Notes: generated by a model not told the origin, from the letters alone. DNA of 64,000 nucleotides from Lutimaribacter degradans (GCF_023703375.1 NZ_JAMQGO010000007.1:1-64000); one strand, 5' to 3'; positions 10,974 through 20,314 are shown, numbered from the stretch's first letter. Numbers and translations are program-made.

Positions 10974-12227
10974 ATGCCCGCCCTTTGCCGCGACTGCCTG
11001 ACACAATTCGATGACGGCGCCCGCTGCCCCGCCTGCAGGCGCCCGCGCATCACGCGACATCCTGAGCTGTTTCAGTTGTCCATCGCTCATATGGATTGCG
11101 ACGCCTTTTATGCCAGCGTCGAGAAGCGCGACAAACCCGAGCTGGCCGACAAGCCAGTGATCATCGGCGGGGGGCGGCGGGGCGTCGTGTCTACCGCCTG
11201 CTACGTGGCGCGTATTCGTGGCGTGCACTCGGCCATGCCGATGTTCCAGGCGCTTAAACTTTGCCCGGATGCGGTGGTGATCAGGCCCCGGATGCAGCTT
11301 TATGCCGACATCAGTCGCCAGATCCGCGCAATGATGGAAGACCTGACACCAGCGATCGAGCCCCTGTCGCTGGACGAGGCGTTCCTTGACCTGACCGGCA
11401 CCGCGCGCCTGCACGGCCAACCTCCAGCGGTGATGCTGGCCCGGCTGGTCAAACGCATGCGCGACGAGTTGGGTATCACCGGCTCGATAGGGCTGAGCCA
11501 TAACAAGTTTCTGGCCAAGGTGGCGTCGGACATGGAGAAACCGCATGGGTTTTCGGTGATCGGCCAAGCGGAAACCGCCGATTTCCTGCGCGACAAACCG
11601 GTGCGCATGATCTGGGGCGTGGGCGAGGCCACGCAATCGGCGTTGGATAGCGCGGGCATTCGAACCTTTTCCGACCTGCTGCGCTGGGAACAGCGCGACC
11701 TGATCGCCCGGTTCGGCGCGATGGGCAACCGGCTGTGGCACCTGGCGCGTGGGCAAGATGCCCGCCGCGTGGCAAGTGACGCGCCGGTGAAATCCATTTC
11801 CAACGAAACCACCTTTGCACAGGACACGGCTGACCCCGATCTTCTGGATGGCCATATCTGGCGCCTTGCCGAAAAGGTGGCCGACCGCGCCAAGGCCAAG
11901 GAAAAGGCAGGGCGGGTCGTGACGCTGAAACTGAAACGCGCGGATCACAAGCTGGTCACCCGGCGGCAATCGCTGCGCGACGCCACGCAAATGGCCGACG
12001 TGATCTATCGCAACGCGCGGGCACTGTTCGACCAGACCGAGCATAAATCTCCGTACCGGCTGCTCGGCGTTGGCCTGTCGGAGCTGTGCGGCGCAGAAGC
12101 AGCGGATTTGTCGGGTGACCTGCTCGACCCGCAGGCACGGGCGCGCGCGCAGGCCGAACGCGCGACCGACCAGATCAGGCAACGGTTTGGCGACGACGCG
12201 ATCGTGAAAGGGCGCGCCCTGCGCTGA
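10974..12227 (+). CDS. dinB: DNA polymerase IV (Y-family) with N-terminal four-cysteine segment
   Basis: 417 residues. Y-family translesion polymerase: the metal-binding acidic residues are Asp41 (HMDCDAFYASVEKRD) and Asp134-Glu135 (SLDEAFLDL), followed by thumb, little-finger and a basic C-terminus. Before the palm there is a roughly 30-residue extension with Cys5, Cys8, Cys18 and Cys21 (CxxC-x9-CxxC), suggesting a small zinc ribbon not found in the E. coli enzyme. A GTG at 10962 is an alternative start; neither has a strong ribosome site. Its stop abuts the stop of the convergent gene. Confidence 0.93.
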   Translation: MPALCRDCLTQFDDGARCPACRRPRITRHPELFQLSIAHMDCDAFYASVEKRDKPELADKPVIIGGGRRGVVSTACYVARIRGVHSAMPMFQALKLCPDAVVIRPRMQLYADISRQIRAMMEDLTPAIEPLSLDEAFLDLTGTARLHGQPPAVMLARLVKRMRDELGITGSIGLSHNKFLAKVASDMEKPHGFSVIGQAETADFLRDKPVRMIWGVGEATQSALDSAGIRTFSDLLRWEQRDLIARFGAMGNRLWHLARGQDARRVASDAPVKSISNETTFAQDTADPDLLDGHIWRLAEKVADRAKAKEKAGRVVTLKLKRADHKLVTRRQSLRDATQMADVIYRNARALFDQTEHKSPYRLLGVGLSELCGAEAADLSGDLLDPQARARAQAERATDQIRQRFGDDAIVKGRALR

Positions 12228-13091
12228 TTACTCGGCTGCCAACGGCAATTCGTGTGGCCGCCCCATTTCCGTGATCTCGGCGATAACGCCCGACAACACT
12301 TTTTGCAGGTGGTTGAAATTCCCGTTCGGGCGAATGAGCTGTTCGTTCATGTAAAGCGCGCGATCGATTTCGATCTGCACGACATGCTGGCGGCGCGACG
12401 GGCGGCCATAATGCTGCGCAGTATAGGCCCCGGCAAAAGGCGCATTGCGCACCACCTTCAAGCCCGCCGTCGCAAGGGCGGCCTCGATCCGGTCAACCAC
12501 GTCTGCCCCCGCCGACGCGCCAAACCGGTCACCCAGAACAACATCGGGGCGGCGCACGCCCGCGCGCACGATTCCATCCATCGCCTCGTGCGGCATCGAG
12601 TGGCAATCAATCAAAACCGCCTCGCCGAACTGTGCCTGCGCCTCGTCAAGCAGGCGGTTCAATGCATCGTGGTAGGGGTGCCAATAAGTGTCGATCCGGT
12701 TTTGCGCCTCGGCACGGGTCAGCTTGCCCCGGTAGATTGCGCGGGCTCCGGCGACGACGCGCGGCACCACACCCAACCCCGAGGCCACGCGCGGGTTGTG
12801 CCCGGGTGCGCGCACATCCTCGATCAACGCCGGGTCCAGCTCGTCGGCGCTGCGGTTGAGATCGACGAAGGCGCGCGGCGCACCGGCCAGCAGCAGCGGC
12901 GCACCATGTTGCGGGGCGGCGGCGAACAGCTTGTCGACAAAAGCATCTTCGGAGGACCGAATGGTATGTTCGTCCAGAACGGAGCGACGCAAGAAACCTG
13001 CGGAATAGTCGCGCCCGCTATGAGGCGAGGCAAAAACGACGCTGGTGCTGCGTTTTTGCGGGTTTATCAAATGATAAGCGACCTTGGGCAT
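12228..13091 (-). CDS. N-formylglutamate amidohydrolase family protein
   Basis: 287 residues. Family motifs ASPHSGRDY near the N-terminus, the DLNR segment, and DCHSMP (probable metal and catalytic residues) identify an N-formylglutamate amidohydrolase fold. HutG-type members release glutamate and formate at the end of one histidine degradation route, but no other hut gene is nearby, so the substrate here may differ. The gene is convergent with dinB and ends directly against it. Confidence 0.85.
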   Translation of the reverse strand: MPKVAYHLINPQKRSTSVVFASPHSGRDYSAGFLRRSVLDEHTIRSSEDAFVDKLFAAAPQHGAPLLLAGAPRAFVDLNRSADELDPALIEDVRAPGHNPRVASGLGVVPRVVAGARAIYRGKLTRAEAQNRIDTYWHPYHDALNRLLDEAQAQFGEAVLIDCHSMPHEAMDGIVRAGVRRPDVVLGDRFGASAGADVVDRIEAALATAGLKVVRNAPFAGAYTAQHYGRPSRRQHVVQIEIDRALYMNEQLIRPNGNFNHLQKVLSGVIAEITEMGRPHELPLAAE

Positions 13092-13159
13092 CCTGGCGCA
13101 TCCAACCTAATCAGCACTATCTTGCAGCATAGACCTATTCGATACTATGCCAAAAGCCC

Positions 13160-13188
13160 TTGATCCCCCCGACGACTCCTTTTATAGG
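13160..13188 (+). promoter_or_regulatory. Candidate sigma-70 promoter of tRNA-Val
   Basis: TTGATC (13160-13165) and TATAGG (13183-13188) are separated by 17 bp and each matches the consensus at four of six positions. Transcription would begin about 58 bp before the tRNA. It may also read through into rpmJ. Confidence 0.4.
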
Positions 13189-13252
13189 AACGCGAACCGG
13201 CGCGGATTTCCGCGCCCCTCTTTGTTAGGGGCAACGAAAGTGTCGGTATCAC

Positions 13253-13327
<75 letters not shown>

Positions 13328-13400
13328 TGATTTCACTGTCCCCGTTCTGGGGACGACCTGCAATGGCGCACGCCCGCGCCGCGACGAAAGGAGAGGACCG

Positions 13401-13526
13401 ATGAAGGTCAAGAACTCGCTCCGCTCGCTCAAGCAGCGTCACCGCGACTGCCGTGTCGTGCGCCGCAAGGGCCGCGTCTACGTCATCAACAAGACGCAAC
13501 GCCGGTTCAAGGCCCGTCAGGGCTGA
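13401..13526 (+). CDS. rpmJ: 50S ribosomal protein L36, zinc-less type
   Basis: 41 residues beginning [14 protein letters not shown], very basic, with the [23 protein letters not shown] ending of L36. Only one cysteine remains, so this is the form without the zinc ribbon, usual in alphaproteobacteria. AAAGGAGAG lies eight bases before the ATG. It follows the tRNA gene by 73 bp and ends in a strong terminator, so tRNA and rpmJ may share a transcript. Confidence 0.95.
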   Translation: MKVKNSLRSLKQRHRDCRVVRRKGRVYVINKTQRRFKARQG

Positions 13527-13549
13527 CCCAACCGACGTTTGAGCATGCA

Positions 13550-13590
13550 AAAGGCCGCTGCCCACGACAAGGGCAGCGGCCTTTCTCTTT
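13550..13590 (+). terminator. Strong terminator after rpmJ
   Basis: A 14-bp perfect stem (AAAGGCCGCTGCCC / GGGCAGCGGCCTTT) with a 7-base loop, followed by TCTCTTTT-like sequence. Confidence 0.88.
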
Positions 13591-13676
13591 TGCGGCATGC
13601 CGTCGCGGCGTGTCGTCATGCTGTTGCCATATGTATATGTCAGGCGCAGGCACGTAGCGTATCGACAGGACATTGC

Positions 13677-15422
13677 ATGACCACTCCGAAAGACAACGCC
13701 CCCAAATCCCCAAAGGATCGCCACGCCGCGCTTGACCAGGCGCTGCACGCGGCCACCGCCAAGCTGACAAACGGGCTGTCACCCCACGCCACTGTCGCGG
13801 CCTGGGCCGATTGGATGGGACACCTGGCCGCGGCTCCGGGCCGACAAATGGACCTTTGGGACCGTGCAACGCGCAACGCAACGGCGCTGATGCAGGACGC
13901 GCTGCGGGCCGATCCGGCAGCAGCGCCCCCCTTTCAGCCGGACCACACCGACCATCGATTCACCCATTCAGGCTGGGGACAGCCCCCCTTTCGCGCCTGG
14001 GCCCAGGGCTACCTGGCCACGCAGGACTGGTGGCAGGCGGCGGCCTCTGACCTGCCCGGCGTGCAGCCCCGCAACGCCGAAAGGGTGCGTTTCATGCTGC
14101 GGCAGATGCTGGATGCGGCGTCGCCGTCGAATGCCCCGGCGCTGAACCCCGAGATCATCGAAACCTTCTCAGAGAAAGGCCCCGAGGTGCTGTCCGCAGG
14201 AATGCGCCATTGGCTCGCCGACTTGTCGCAAGCCGCCGGGGCGCAACCCGAAGACAACGGGCCGCGCGTCGGACAAGATATCGCCTGTACGCCCGGCCAG
14301 GTGGTGTTTCGCAATCACCTGTTCGAACTGATCCAGTATGCCCCGCAAACCGAAACCGTTCACGCTGAACCGGTGCTGATCGTTCCGGCGTGGATCATGA
14401 AATATTACATTCTAGATCTTTCGCCCCACAATTCGTTGATCAACTGGCTGGTAAGTCAGGGACACACGGTTTTCTGCATGAGCTGGGTCAATCCTGATGC
14501 CGAGTTGGCCGATACATCGCTGGACGAGTATCGCCGCGACGGCGTGATGGCTGCGCTTGACGCCGTTTCACAGATCGTTCCCGGCCAAGCGATTCATGGA
14601 TGCGGCTATTGCCTTGGCGGCACCATCCTGTCGATCGCCGCGGCCACGATGGCGCGCGATGGTGATGACAGGCTTGCCTCGCTGTCGCTACTGGCAGCTC
14701 AGACCGATTTCAGCGAAGCGGGCGAATTGCTCTTGTTTCTAGATGAAAGCCAACTGGCCTTTCTCGAAGACATGATGGCCGAACAAGGCACACTGGACGG
14801 GCACCAAATGGCCGGCGCGTTTCAAGCCTTGCGGGCCGAAGACCTTGTCTGGACCCGCGCGGTCCGCCGCTACCTGATGGGCGAGGATGACCGCGCCACA
14901 GACATGGCAGCCTGGAACGCCGATACCACGCGCATGCCTGCGCGGATGCATTCCGAGTACCTGCGCAGCCTGTTTCTGGAAAACCGCCTGAGCGCCGGCC
15001 GCTTTGCCGTCGATGGCCGGGTCATCGCGCTGCGCGACATCCATGTGCCCATCTTCGCCGTGGGCACCGAAACCGACCACATCGCGCCTTGGCACTCGGT
15101 CTACAAGATCGCGCTGTTCACACAATCCGAACTGACATTCTGCCTGACCTCTGGTGGTCATAATGGCGGTATCGTCAGTGAGCCGGGCCACAAGAACCGT
15201 CACTATCGCATAAGCTGCCGCAAGGCGGGCGATCTATATGCCGATCCTGACAGCTGGGCCGAAAACCACGCACCGCAAGAAGGGTCTTGGTGGCGCGAAT
15301 GGGGCCGTTGGCTGGCCGCGCATGGCGGTGCACGAAACGCTGCCCCACCTGCCATGGGCGCACCCGACCAGGGGTTTCCGCCATTGGACCCGGCGCCCGG
15401 AACCTATGTTCACATCCGCTAG
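13677..15422 (+). CDS. phaC: Class I poly(3-hydroxyalkanoate) synthase
   Basis: 581 residues, normal for class I. It polymerises (R)-3-hydroxyacyl-CoA into PHA storage granules. Cys312 lies in the lipase-like box GYCLGG, and Asp467 (TETDHIAPW) and His495 (GGHNGGI) complete the triad. I choose the ATG at 13677, preceded by ACAGGA; the open frame reaches further upstream but would run through the rpmJ terminator. No phaZ, phaP, phaR, phaA or phaB is adjacent, unlike the common phaC neighbourhood of this group. Confidence 0.95.
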   Translation: MTTPKDNAPKSPKDRHAALDQALHAATAKLTNGLSPHATVAAWADWMGHLAAAPGRQMDLWDRATRNATALMQDALRADPAAAPPFQPDHTDHRFTHSGWGQPPFRAWAQGYLATQDWWQAAASDLPGVQPRNAERVRFMLRQMLDAASPSNAPALNPEIIETFSEKGPEVLSAGMRHWLADLSQAAGAQPEDNGPRVGQDIACTPGQVVFRNHLFELIQYAPQTETVHAEPVLIVPAWIMKYYILDLSPHNSLINWLVSQGHTVFCMSWVNPDAELADTSLDEYRRDGVMAALDAVSQIVPGQAIHGCGYCLGGTILSIAAATMARDGDDRLASLSLLAAQTDFSEAGELLLFLDESQLAFLEDMMAEQGTLDGHQMAGAFQALRAEDLVWTRAVRRYLMGEDDRATDMAAWNADTTRMPARMHSEYLRSLFLENRLSAGRFAVDGRVIALRDIHVPIFAVGTETDHIAPWHSVYKIALFTQSELTFCLTSGGHNGGIVSEPGHKNRHYRISCRKAGDLYADPDSWAENHAPQEGSWWREWGRWLAAHGGARNAAPPAMGAPDQGFPPLDPAPGTYVHIR

Positions 15423-15436
15423 GGCACATCGCGCCG

Positions 15437-15455
15437 AGGCCGCCTGACGCGGCCT
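15437..15455. terminator. Hairpin between convergent phaC and CoA ligase genes
   Basis: AGGCCGC / GCGGCCT, a 7-bp stem with a 5-base loop in the 36-bp gap between convergent stops. There is no T tract, so termination is possible but not certain. Confidence 0.4.
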
Positions 15456-15458
15456 GGG

Positions 15459-16679
15459 TCAGCCGTAGTCGCGGGCATCCTCGATCACCTTGCCATCGTT
15501 GGGCAAGCTGCCGGGGCTGACGATCTCTACCTTGCCTTTCAGCTTGAGCACCTCGGCCACGCTTGCGCCAAAGGCGGCTTCGTCACCGCCGGTGGCCTCG
15601 ATCCGCACGGTCATCACGTCCATCTCGCCCTCTCGGCCCGCCACCACGCGGGCGCGGCTGATCTCGGGGTGCTTGGCCACCAGCGCGGCCACCTGCTCGG
15701 GGCGCACGAACATGCCCTTGATCTTGGTAGTCTGGTCGGCACGGCCCATCCAGCCCTTGATGCGCATGTTGGTCCTGCCGCAAGGGCTGCTGCCCTCCAA
15801 CACGGCCGACAAATCTCCGGTGGCAAAGCGGATCAGAGGGTAATCGGCGTTCAGCGTCGTCACCACAACCTCGCCCACCTGGCCCGGCGCGACCGGATCG
15901 CCCGTGCCGGGGGTCACGATCTCGACGATCACACCCTCGTCAACGATCATGCCCTCCATCGCATCCGATTCATACGCGATATTGCCAAGGTCGGCGGTGG
16001 CGTAGGATTGCAGGCAGATGATCCCGCGATCAGCATATTCCTGGCGCAACGATGGGAACAGCGCACCACCCCCAACGGCCGCCTTGGTGATGGCCAGTTT
16101 CACGCCCATCTCGTCGGCCTTGTCCAGGATGATTTTCAGGTAGTCAGGCGTGCCGGCATAAGCGGTCGTGCCAACGTCATGCGCGGCCGTCACCTGCAAC
16201 TCGGTCTGGCCGGTTCCGGCGGGCAGTACGGTTGCGCCCACGGCACGCGCGCCGGATTCAAAGATCATGCCCGCAGGCGTCAGGTGATAGCCGAAACAGT
16301 TCTGCACGATATCGCCACGCCCGATGCCGCAGGCATTCAGGAACCGGCCCATGCGCCACCAGTCATGTTCGGTGCCACCAGGTTCATAGATCGGGCCGGG
16401 CGACTGGAAAATATGGGCAAACCCACTGGCGGGGCGTGTCGTCAGCCCACCAAGGGGGTTACCCGCCCCTTGCACCGCGCCCAGGTCCGATTTGCGCAAG
16501 ACCGGCAATTTGGCCAACGCCGCCATATCGGTGATCTGGCTGGCCTCGACCCCCTCCAGCCGCCCGCCATATCCGGGCAGCGCCTGCGCGCGGGCCACCT
16601 GTGCAGGCAGTTCCCTGGCGATTGCCTCGGCACGTTCGTCCGCGCTGCGGGTTTCCAGGTCGTCGAAATATCCGCTCAT
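15459..16679 (-). CDS. Phenylacetate-CoA ligase-like AMP-forming CoA ligase
   Basis: 406 residues, similar in length and layout to PaaK-type adenylate-forming ligases, which join an aryl or related carboxylate to CoA via an acyl-AMP. Visible features are a GTTAYAGTPDYLK segment, FATGDLSAVLEG near the C-terminal hinge and DQTTKIKGMFVRP, which matches the PaaK lid. No other phenylacetate genes are nearby. I start it at the ATG at 16679 (AAGGACAGG upstream) rather than 20 codons earlier. It is the last gene of a run with a Liv-type importer and a second, unrelated CoA ligase; the substrate is unknown. Confidence 0.82.
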   Translation of the reverse strand: MSGYFDDLETRSADERAEAIARELPAQVARAQALPGYGGRLEGVEASQITDMAALAKLPVLRKSDLGAVQGAGNPLGGLTTRPASGFAHIFQSPGPIYEPGGTEHDWWRMGRFLNACGIGRGDIVQNCFGYHLTPAGMIFESGARAVGATVLPAGTGQTELQVTAAHDVGTTAYAGTPDYLKIILDKADEMGVKLAITKAAVGGGALFPSLRQEYADRGIICLQSYATADLGNIAYESDAMEGMIVDEGVIVEIVTPGTGDPVAPGQVGEVVVTTLNADYPLIRFATGDLSAVLEGSSPCGRTNMRIKGWMGRADQTTKIKGMFVRPEQVAALVAKHPEISRARVVAGREGEMDVMTVRIEATGGDEAAFGASVAEVLKLKGKVEIVSPGSLPNDGKVIEDARDYG

Positions 16680-16726
16680 CTGCCTGTCCTTCTGGCGAAT
16701 GGATGGTGGGGGTGGGGAAACGGGTT

Positions 16727-17554
16727 TCAGCTCAGCCAACGTTTGCGGCGGCGGTAACTGCGCACATCACGGAACGATTTGCGACCCTCATCGGACATGC
16801 CGAGATAGAATTCCTTCACATCGGGGTTTTCGCGCAGATCGTCGGCGGGGCCATCCATCACCACCCGGCCGGATTCCAGGATGTAGCCGTAATGCGCGAA
16901 GCGTAGCGCCACGTTGGTGTTCTGTTCCGCCAGAAGGAAGGTATAGCCCTGCTCCTCGTTCAGCGACTTCACGATGTTGAAAATCTGCTCCACCAATTGC
17001 GGCGCAAGGCCCATGCTGGGTTCGTCCAGCAAGATCGTCTCGGGCCGGCTCATCAGTGCGCGCCCGATGGCGACCATCTGTTGCTCACCGCCCGAGGTAT
17101 AGCCCGCCTGACTGCGGCGGCGCTCTTTCAAGCGCGGAAAATATTCATAGACCATCTCCAGGTCGGCATCGACGTCGCCCCTGCTGGCAGCGCGGGTATA
17201 AGCGCCAGTCAGCAGGTTTTCCTCGACAGTCAGGTGCTCGAAACAGTGGCGGCCTTCCATAACCTGGATCACGCCCTTGCGCACCAGGTCGTTCGGAGTC
17301 AGATCCTGCACCCGCTCGCCGCGATAAATGATGCTGCCCTTGGTTACCTCACCGCGTTCGCTGGCCAACAGATTGGAAACTGCCTTGAGCGTGGTGGTCT
17401 TGCCCGCGCCGTTGCCACCCAGCAGCGCCGTGATTCCGCCTTTGGGTACCTTCAGGCTGACACCCTTCAGGACAAGGATCACGTGGTTATAGATCACCTC
17501 GATATTGTTGACCTCAAGCAAGGTCTCGGTCTGGGTCTTGGCGGCGTCCAGCAT
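16727..17554 (-). CDS. ABC transporter ATPase, LivF type
   Basis: 275 residues. ATP-binding subunit of a branched-chain amino acid/amide-type (HAAT) importer: Walker A GGNGAGKTT, signature TSGGEQQ, Walker B ILLDEPSMGLAP. The C-terminal tail (about 25 residues, rich in Arg and Lys) is longer than in E. coli LivF. A GTG two codons upstream is possible; the ATG has ACGGAG in front. It pairs with the LivG-like ATPase encoded about 4 kb upstream in the same run. The substrate is probably not leucine, given the two CoA ligases in the cluster. Confidence 0.88.
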   Translation of the reverse strand: MLDAAKTQTETLLEVNNIEVIYNHVILVLKGVSLKVPKGGITALLGGNGAGKTTTLKAVSNLLASERGEVTKGSIIYRGERVQDLTPNDLVRKGVIQVMEGRHCFEHLTVEENLLTGAYTRAASRGDVDADLEMVYEYFPRLKERRRSQAGYTSGGEQQMVAIGRALMSRPETILLDEPSMGLAPQLVEQIFNIVKSLNEEQGYTFLLAEQNTNVALRFAHYGYILESGRVVMDGPADDLRENPDVKEFYLGMSDEGRKSFRDVRSYRRRKRWLS

Positions 17555-17617
17555 GTCCACGCTCCGTCAATTCGTTGATGCGGGCCGCCGCGACTGGCGG
17601 CGGCCCGGCTGTTTGGA

Positions 17618-18901
17618 TCAGTCGCAGCTCGGGGTGATGCCGTTCTCTTCGGCATAGGCCATCGAGTCCGCCTCGATCAGCGGCTGCACGATTTCCTGAT
17701 CCGACTGAATATAGTCGGTGATCATCTTCCACTCGCTGGCAGCGGCATCCCACTGGCCGATAGCCGCGAACCCGTTGCCACCATGGTTTTCGCACGTAAC
17801 CTGGAACTCGGGGCCGAAGGCCGGCAGGCCGAGGGCCGCCATTTTCTCTTCGGTCATTTCCAGCGCTTCCATGCCATCGCGCATCATCGCCGGGGTGATC
17901 GCCGAAACGCCGTGGATCTCCTGCGCGGTTTTCGCGGCCTCGGCCACCAGCATCGCGCCGTAAAGACCACGGTTATACAGCGCCGTGCCGTGCTGGTCAC
18001 CCGCGCCGGCTGCAAGACCCTTGTCATAAACAAAGGTCTTGAGATCGTCATAAAGCGGGTAATCGTCACCGAGGTTATGGAAAGTCAGTGCCTTGTACCC
18101 ATCAGCCGCGGCTCCGGCAGGACGAACGTCATTCTCCGAGCCCGACCACCAGATGCCGATGAACTTGTCCATCGGGAAACGGATATTTACGGCCTCTTGA
18201 ATGGCGACCTGGTTCATCACGCCCCAGCCATACATGATGACGTAATCGGGACGGTCACGGCGGATCTGCAGCCACTGGCTTTTCTGCTCTTGGCCGGGGT
18301 GATCCACGGGCACCAGCGACAGGTCGAACCCGTGCTTTTTCGACAGCTCTTCGAGCGTGCGGATCGGCTCTTTGCCATAGGCGCTATTGTGATAGACCAG
18401 CGTGATCTTCTTGTCGTTGACGTCGCCGCCTTCCTCGTCAAGGATGTGCTTGATCGCGACCGAGGCGCCATCCCAATAGTTGGCGGGGAAATTGAACAGC
18501 CAGGGGAATACCGCGCCGTTCTTGGCCGAGGTACGCCCCAAGCCCGAGGTCAACATCGGGATACCATCTGCCGTGACCTTGGGAATCAGCTGATAGGTAA
18601 TGCCGGTCGAAAGCGGCTGATAGACGAGCGAGCCAAGATCCTTGGTCGCCTCGTAGCACTCAACCCCTTTTTCGGTGTTATAGGCGGTTTCGCATTCCGG
18701 CATGTCGATCTTTTCGCCACCGATACCGCCGTCACGTTCGTTCAGCAGGGTGAAATAATCCGCGTACCCATCTGCAAAGGGAATCCCCCCCGCTGCATAG
18801 GGGCCCGTGCGATAGCTCATTGACGGAAACACCAGGTCCGCCAGTGCTGGCCCTGCGGCCATGACGGCCCCCAGTGCCAGAGTTGCCAGTTTCATTTTCA
18901 T
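17618..18901 (-). CDS. ABC transporter periplasmic substrate-binding protein, LivK-like
   Basis: 427 residues with a Sec signal peptide (MKMKLATLALGAVMAAGPALA). The rest is a type I periplasmic binding fold as in LivJ/LivK and Urt/Fmd proteins. It has cysteines in DMPECETAYNTEKGVECYE, probably a disulfide loop, and in a CENHGG segment near the C-terminus. GGGAGGAG precedes the ATG. It would present an unknown ligand to the LivH/LivM channel. Binding-protein family alone does not tell amino acids from aromatic or aliphatic acids. Confidence 0.87.
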   Translation of the reverse strand: MKMKLATLALGAVMAAGPALADLVFPSMSYRTGPYAAGGIPFADGYADYFTLLNERDGGIGGEKIDMPECETAYNTEKGVECYEATKDLGSLVYQPLSTGITYQLIPKVTADGIPMLTSGLGRTSAKNGAVFPWLFNFPANYWDGASVAIKHILDEEGGDVNDKKITLVYHNSAYGKEPIRTLEELSKKHGFDLSLVPVDHPGQEQKSQWLQIRRDRPDYVIMYGWGVMNQVAIQEAVNIRFPMDKFIGIWWSGSENDVRPAGAAADGYKALTFHNLGDDYPLYDDLKTFVYDKGLAAGAGDQHGTALYNRGLYGAMLVAEAAKTAQEIHGVSAITPAMMRDGMEALEMTEEKMAALGLPAFGPEFQVTCENHGGNGFAAIGQWDAAASEWKMITDYIQSDQEIVQPLIEADSMAYAEENGITPSCD

Positions 18902-18978
18902 CGGGTTCTCCTCCCTTGGTTATGTCCGATGCGTGTCATTACTGAATGCGCCCCGACTTTCGACAGGGCGCGCCGCCC

Positions 18979-20055
18979 CTAGTGCGGGAACGGCCACAGC
19001 CGCAGCTTTTCCTTCATCACACGCCACAGCTGCGCCAAGCCATGTGGCTCGGCGATAAGAAAGGCGATGATCAATGCGCCCACGATCATGAACTCCAGAT
19101 GCGCCGCCAGGTCGGTCGGCCAGCCCAGCCCTGCGACCAGCACGTTTTTCAGCAAGACCGGCAACAGAACCAGGAACGCGGCGCCCGCGAACGAGCCAAA
19201 GATCGACCCAAGCCCGCCGATGATGACCATGAACAACACCAGGAACGACTTGTTGATACCGAACGCCTCGCCAACTTCGACCGCGCCCAGGTAGACCGCA
19301 AAGAACAGCGCCCCCGAAATACCCACGAAAAACGACGACACGGCAAAGGCCGACAGTTTCGCCTTCAGCGGGTCCACGCCGATGATCTCGGCGGCGATAT
19401 CCATGTCGCGGATCGCCATCCATTTGCGCCCCTGCGCGCCGCGTGTCAGGTTGCGCGCCACGATGGCGCTAGCCACGGTAAAGACCAGGCAGAACAGGTA
19501 GGTGGCCCAAGCTTCGGTATTGGCGCCAGTCACCTCGATGCCGAAAATCGTGCGTTCAGGCGCCGAGATCTGCCCCGAGGCCGAATAGTTATAGAACCAC
19601 GGCACTCGGTTGAACAGCCACACCAGGAAAAACTGGGCGGCCAGCGTCGCCACCGCCAAGTAAAAGCCCTTGATCCGCAGGCTGGGCAAACCGAACAGAA
19701 CCCCGACAAGGGCGGTAATGCCCCCGGCCGCGATTATGTGAAAGAAAATGCTCACGTCCGGGAAGGCGGTCATCAGCTTGTAGCAGCCATAGGCCCCCAC
19801 GGCCATGAAGCCCCCGGTGCCCAGCGACACCTGCCCGCAATAGCCCACCAGGATGTTCAGCCCGATCGCGGCGATCGAATAGATCAGGAACGGCATGAAG
19901 ATCGCGTTCACCCAGTAGTCGTTGATGACAAAGGGCACCACGGCAAAGGCACAGACCAGTACGAAGTAATACCGGTACCGGTCGAACTTGATCGGGAAGG
20001 TCTGGCTGTCTTCCACATAGGACGTCTTGAAATCGCCCGCTTCACGATAGAACAT
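18979..20055 (-). CDS. ABC transporter permease, LivM type
   Basis: 358 residues with about nine to ten hydrophobic helices and the LivM-type EAA-like loop (KLSAFAVSSFFVGISGALFF). It forms half of the membrane channel with the LivH-like permease. The N-terminus carries a roughly 30-residue soluble segment before the first helix. Its ATG overlaps the stop of the small membrane protein gene by one base (TGATG), so the two are translationally coupled. Confidence 0.9.
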   Translation of the reverse strand: MFYREAGDFKTSYVEDSQTFPIKFDRYRYYFVLVCAFAVVPFVINDYWVNAIFMPFLIYSIAAIGLNILVGYCGQVSLGTGGFMAVGAYGCYKLMTAFPDVSIFFHIIAAGGITALVGVLFGLPSLRIKGFYLAVATLAAQFFLVWLFNRVPWFYNYSASGQISAPERTIFGIEVTGANTEAWATYLFCLVFTVASAIVARNLTRGAQGRKWMAIRDMDIAAEIIGVDPLKAKLSAFAVSSFFVGISGALFFAVYLGAVEVGEAFGINKSFLVLFMVIIGGLGSIFGSFAGAAFLVLLPVLLKNVLVAGLGWPTDLAAHLEFMIVGALIIAFLIAEPHGLAQLWRVMKEKLRLWPFPH

Positions 20056-20312
20056 CAGGCTTGCTCCCCGTTTTCTTCGATATCCAGATGCGACCTGTCG
20101 GCGCGGTTCGGACGCTTGGCGTATCCGGTTTCTTCATTGATACGGATCAGGCGAAAATAGGCCCACATGCCCACCGCCCCGCCAAGGGCCGCAAGAATGG
20201 CAGCGGTCACCATATCGCGCACGTTGTGGGCGTGGGTCGTCAGGGCGATATAGCCAAAGGCCCAGAAACCGGCCCATGCGACCACGTTCAGTATCGCGAT
20301 CAGCTTGCGCAT
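20055..20312 (-). CDS. Small two-helix membrane protein within the ABC operon
   Basis: 85 residues, family not recognised. Two hydrophobic segments (about 6-26 and 35-56) are joined by a short loop, followed by a charged tail (RLIRINEETGYAKRPNRAD...). It starts two bases after the livH-like stop and its stop overlaps the livM-like start, so it is translated with the two permeases. This suggests an accessory or assembly subunit of the importer, though nothing in the sequence proves that. GAGGG lies upstream of the ATG. Confidence 0.7.
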   Translation of the reverse strand: MRKLIAILNVVAWAGFWAFGYIALTTHAHNVRDMVTAAILAALGGAVGMWAYFRLIRINEETGYAKRPNRADRSHLDIEENGEQA

Positions 20313-20314
20313 TC

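Noticed and set aside
13539..13676. Longer N-terminus for PhaC
   Set aside because: The extra 46 codons would run through the rpmJ terminator and lack a ribosome site; the ATG at 13677 has ACAGGA upstream.
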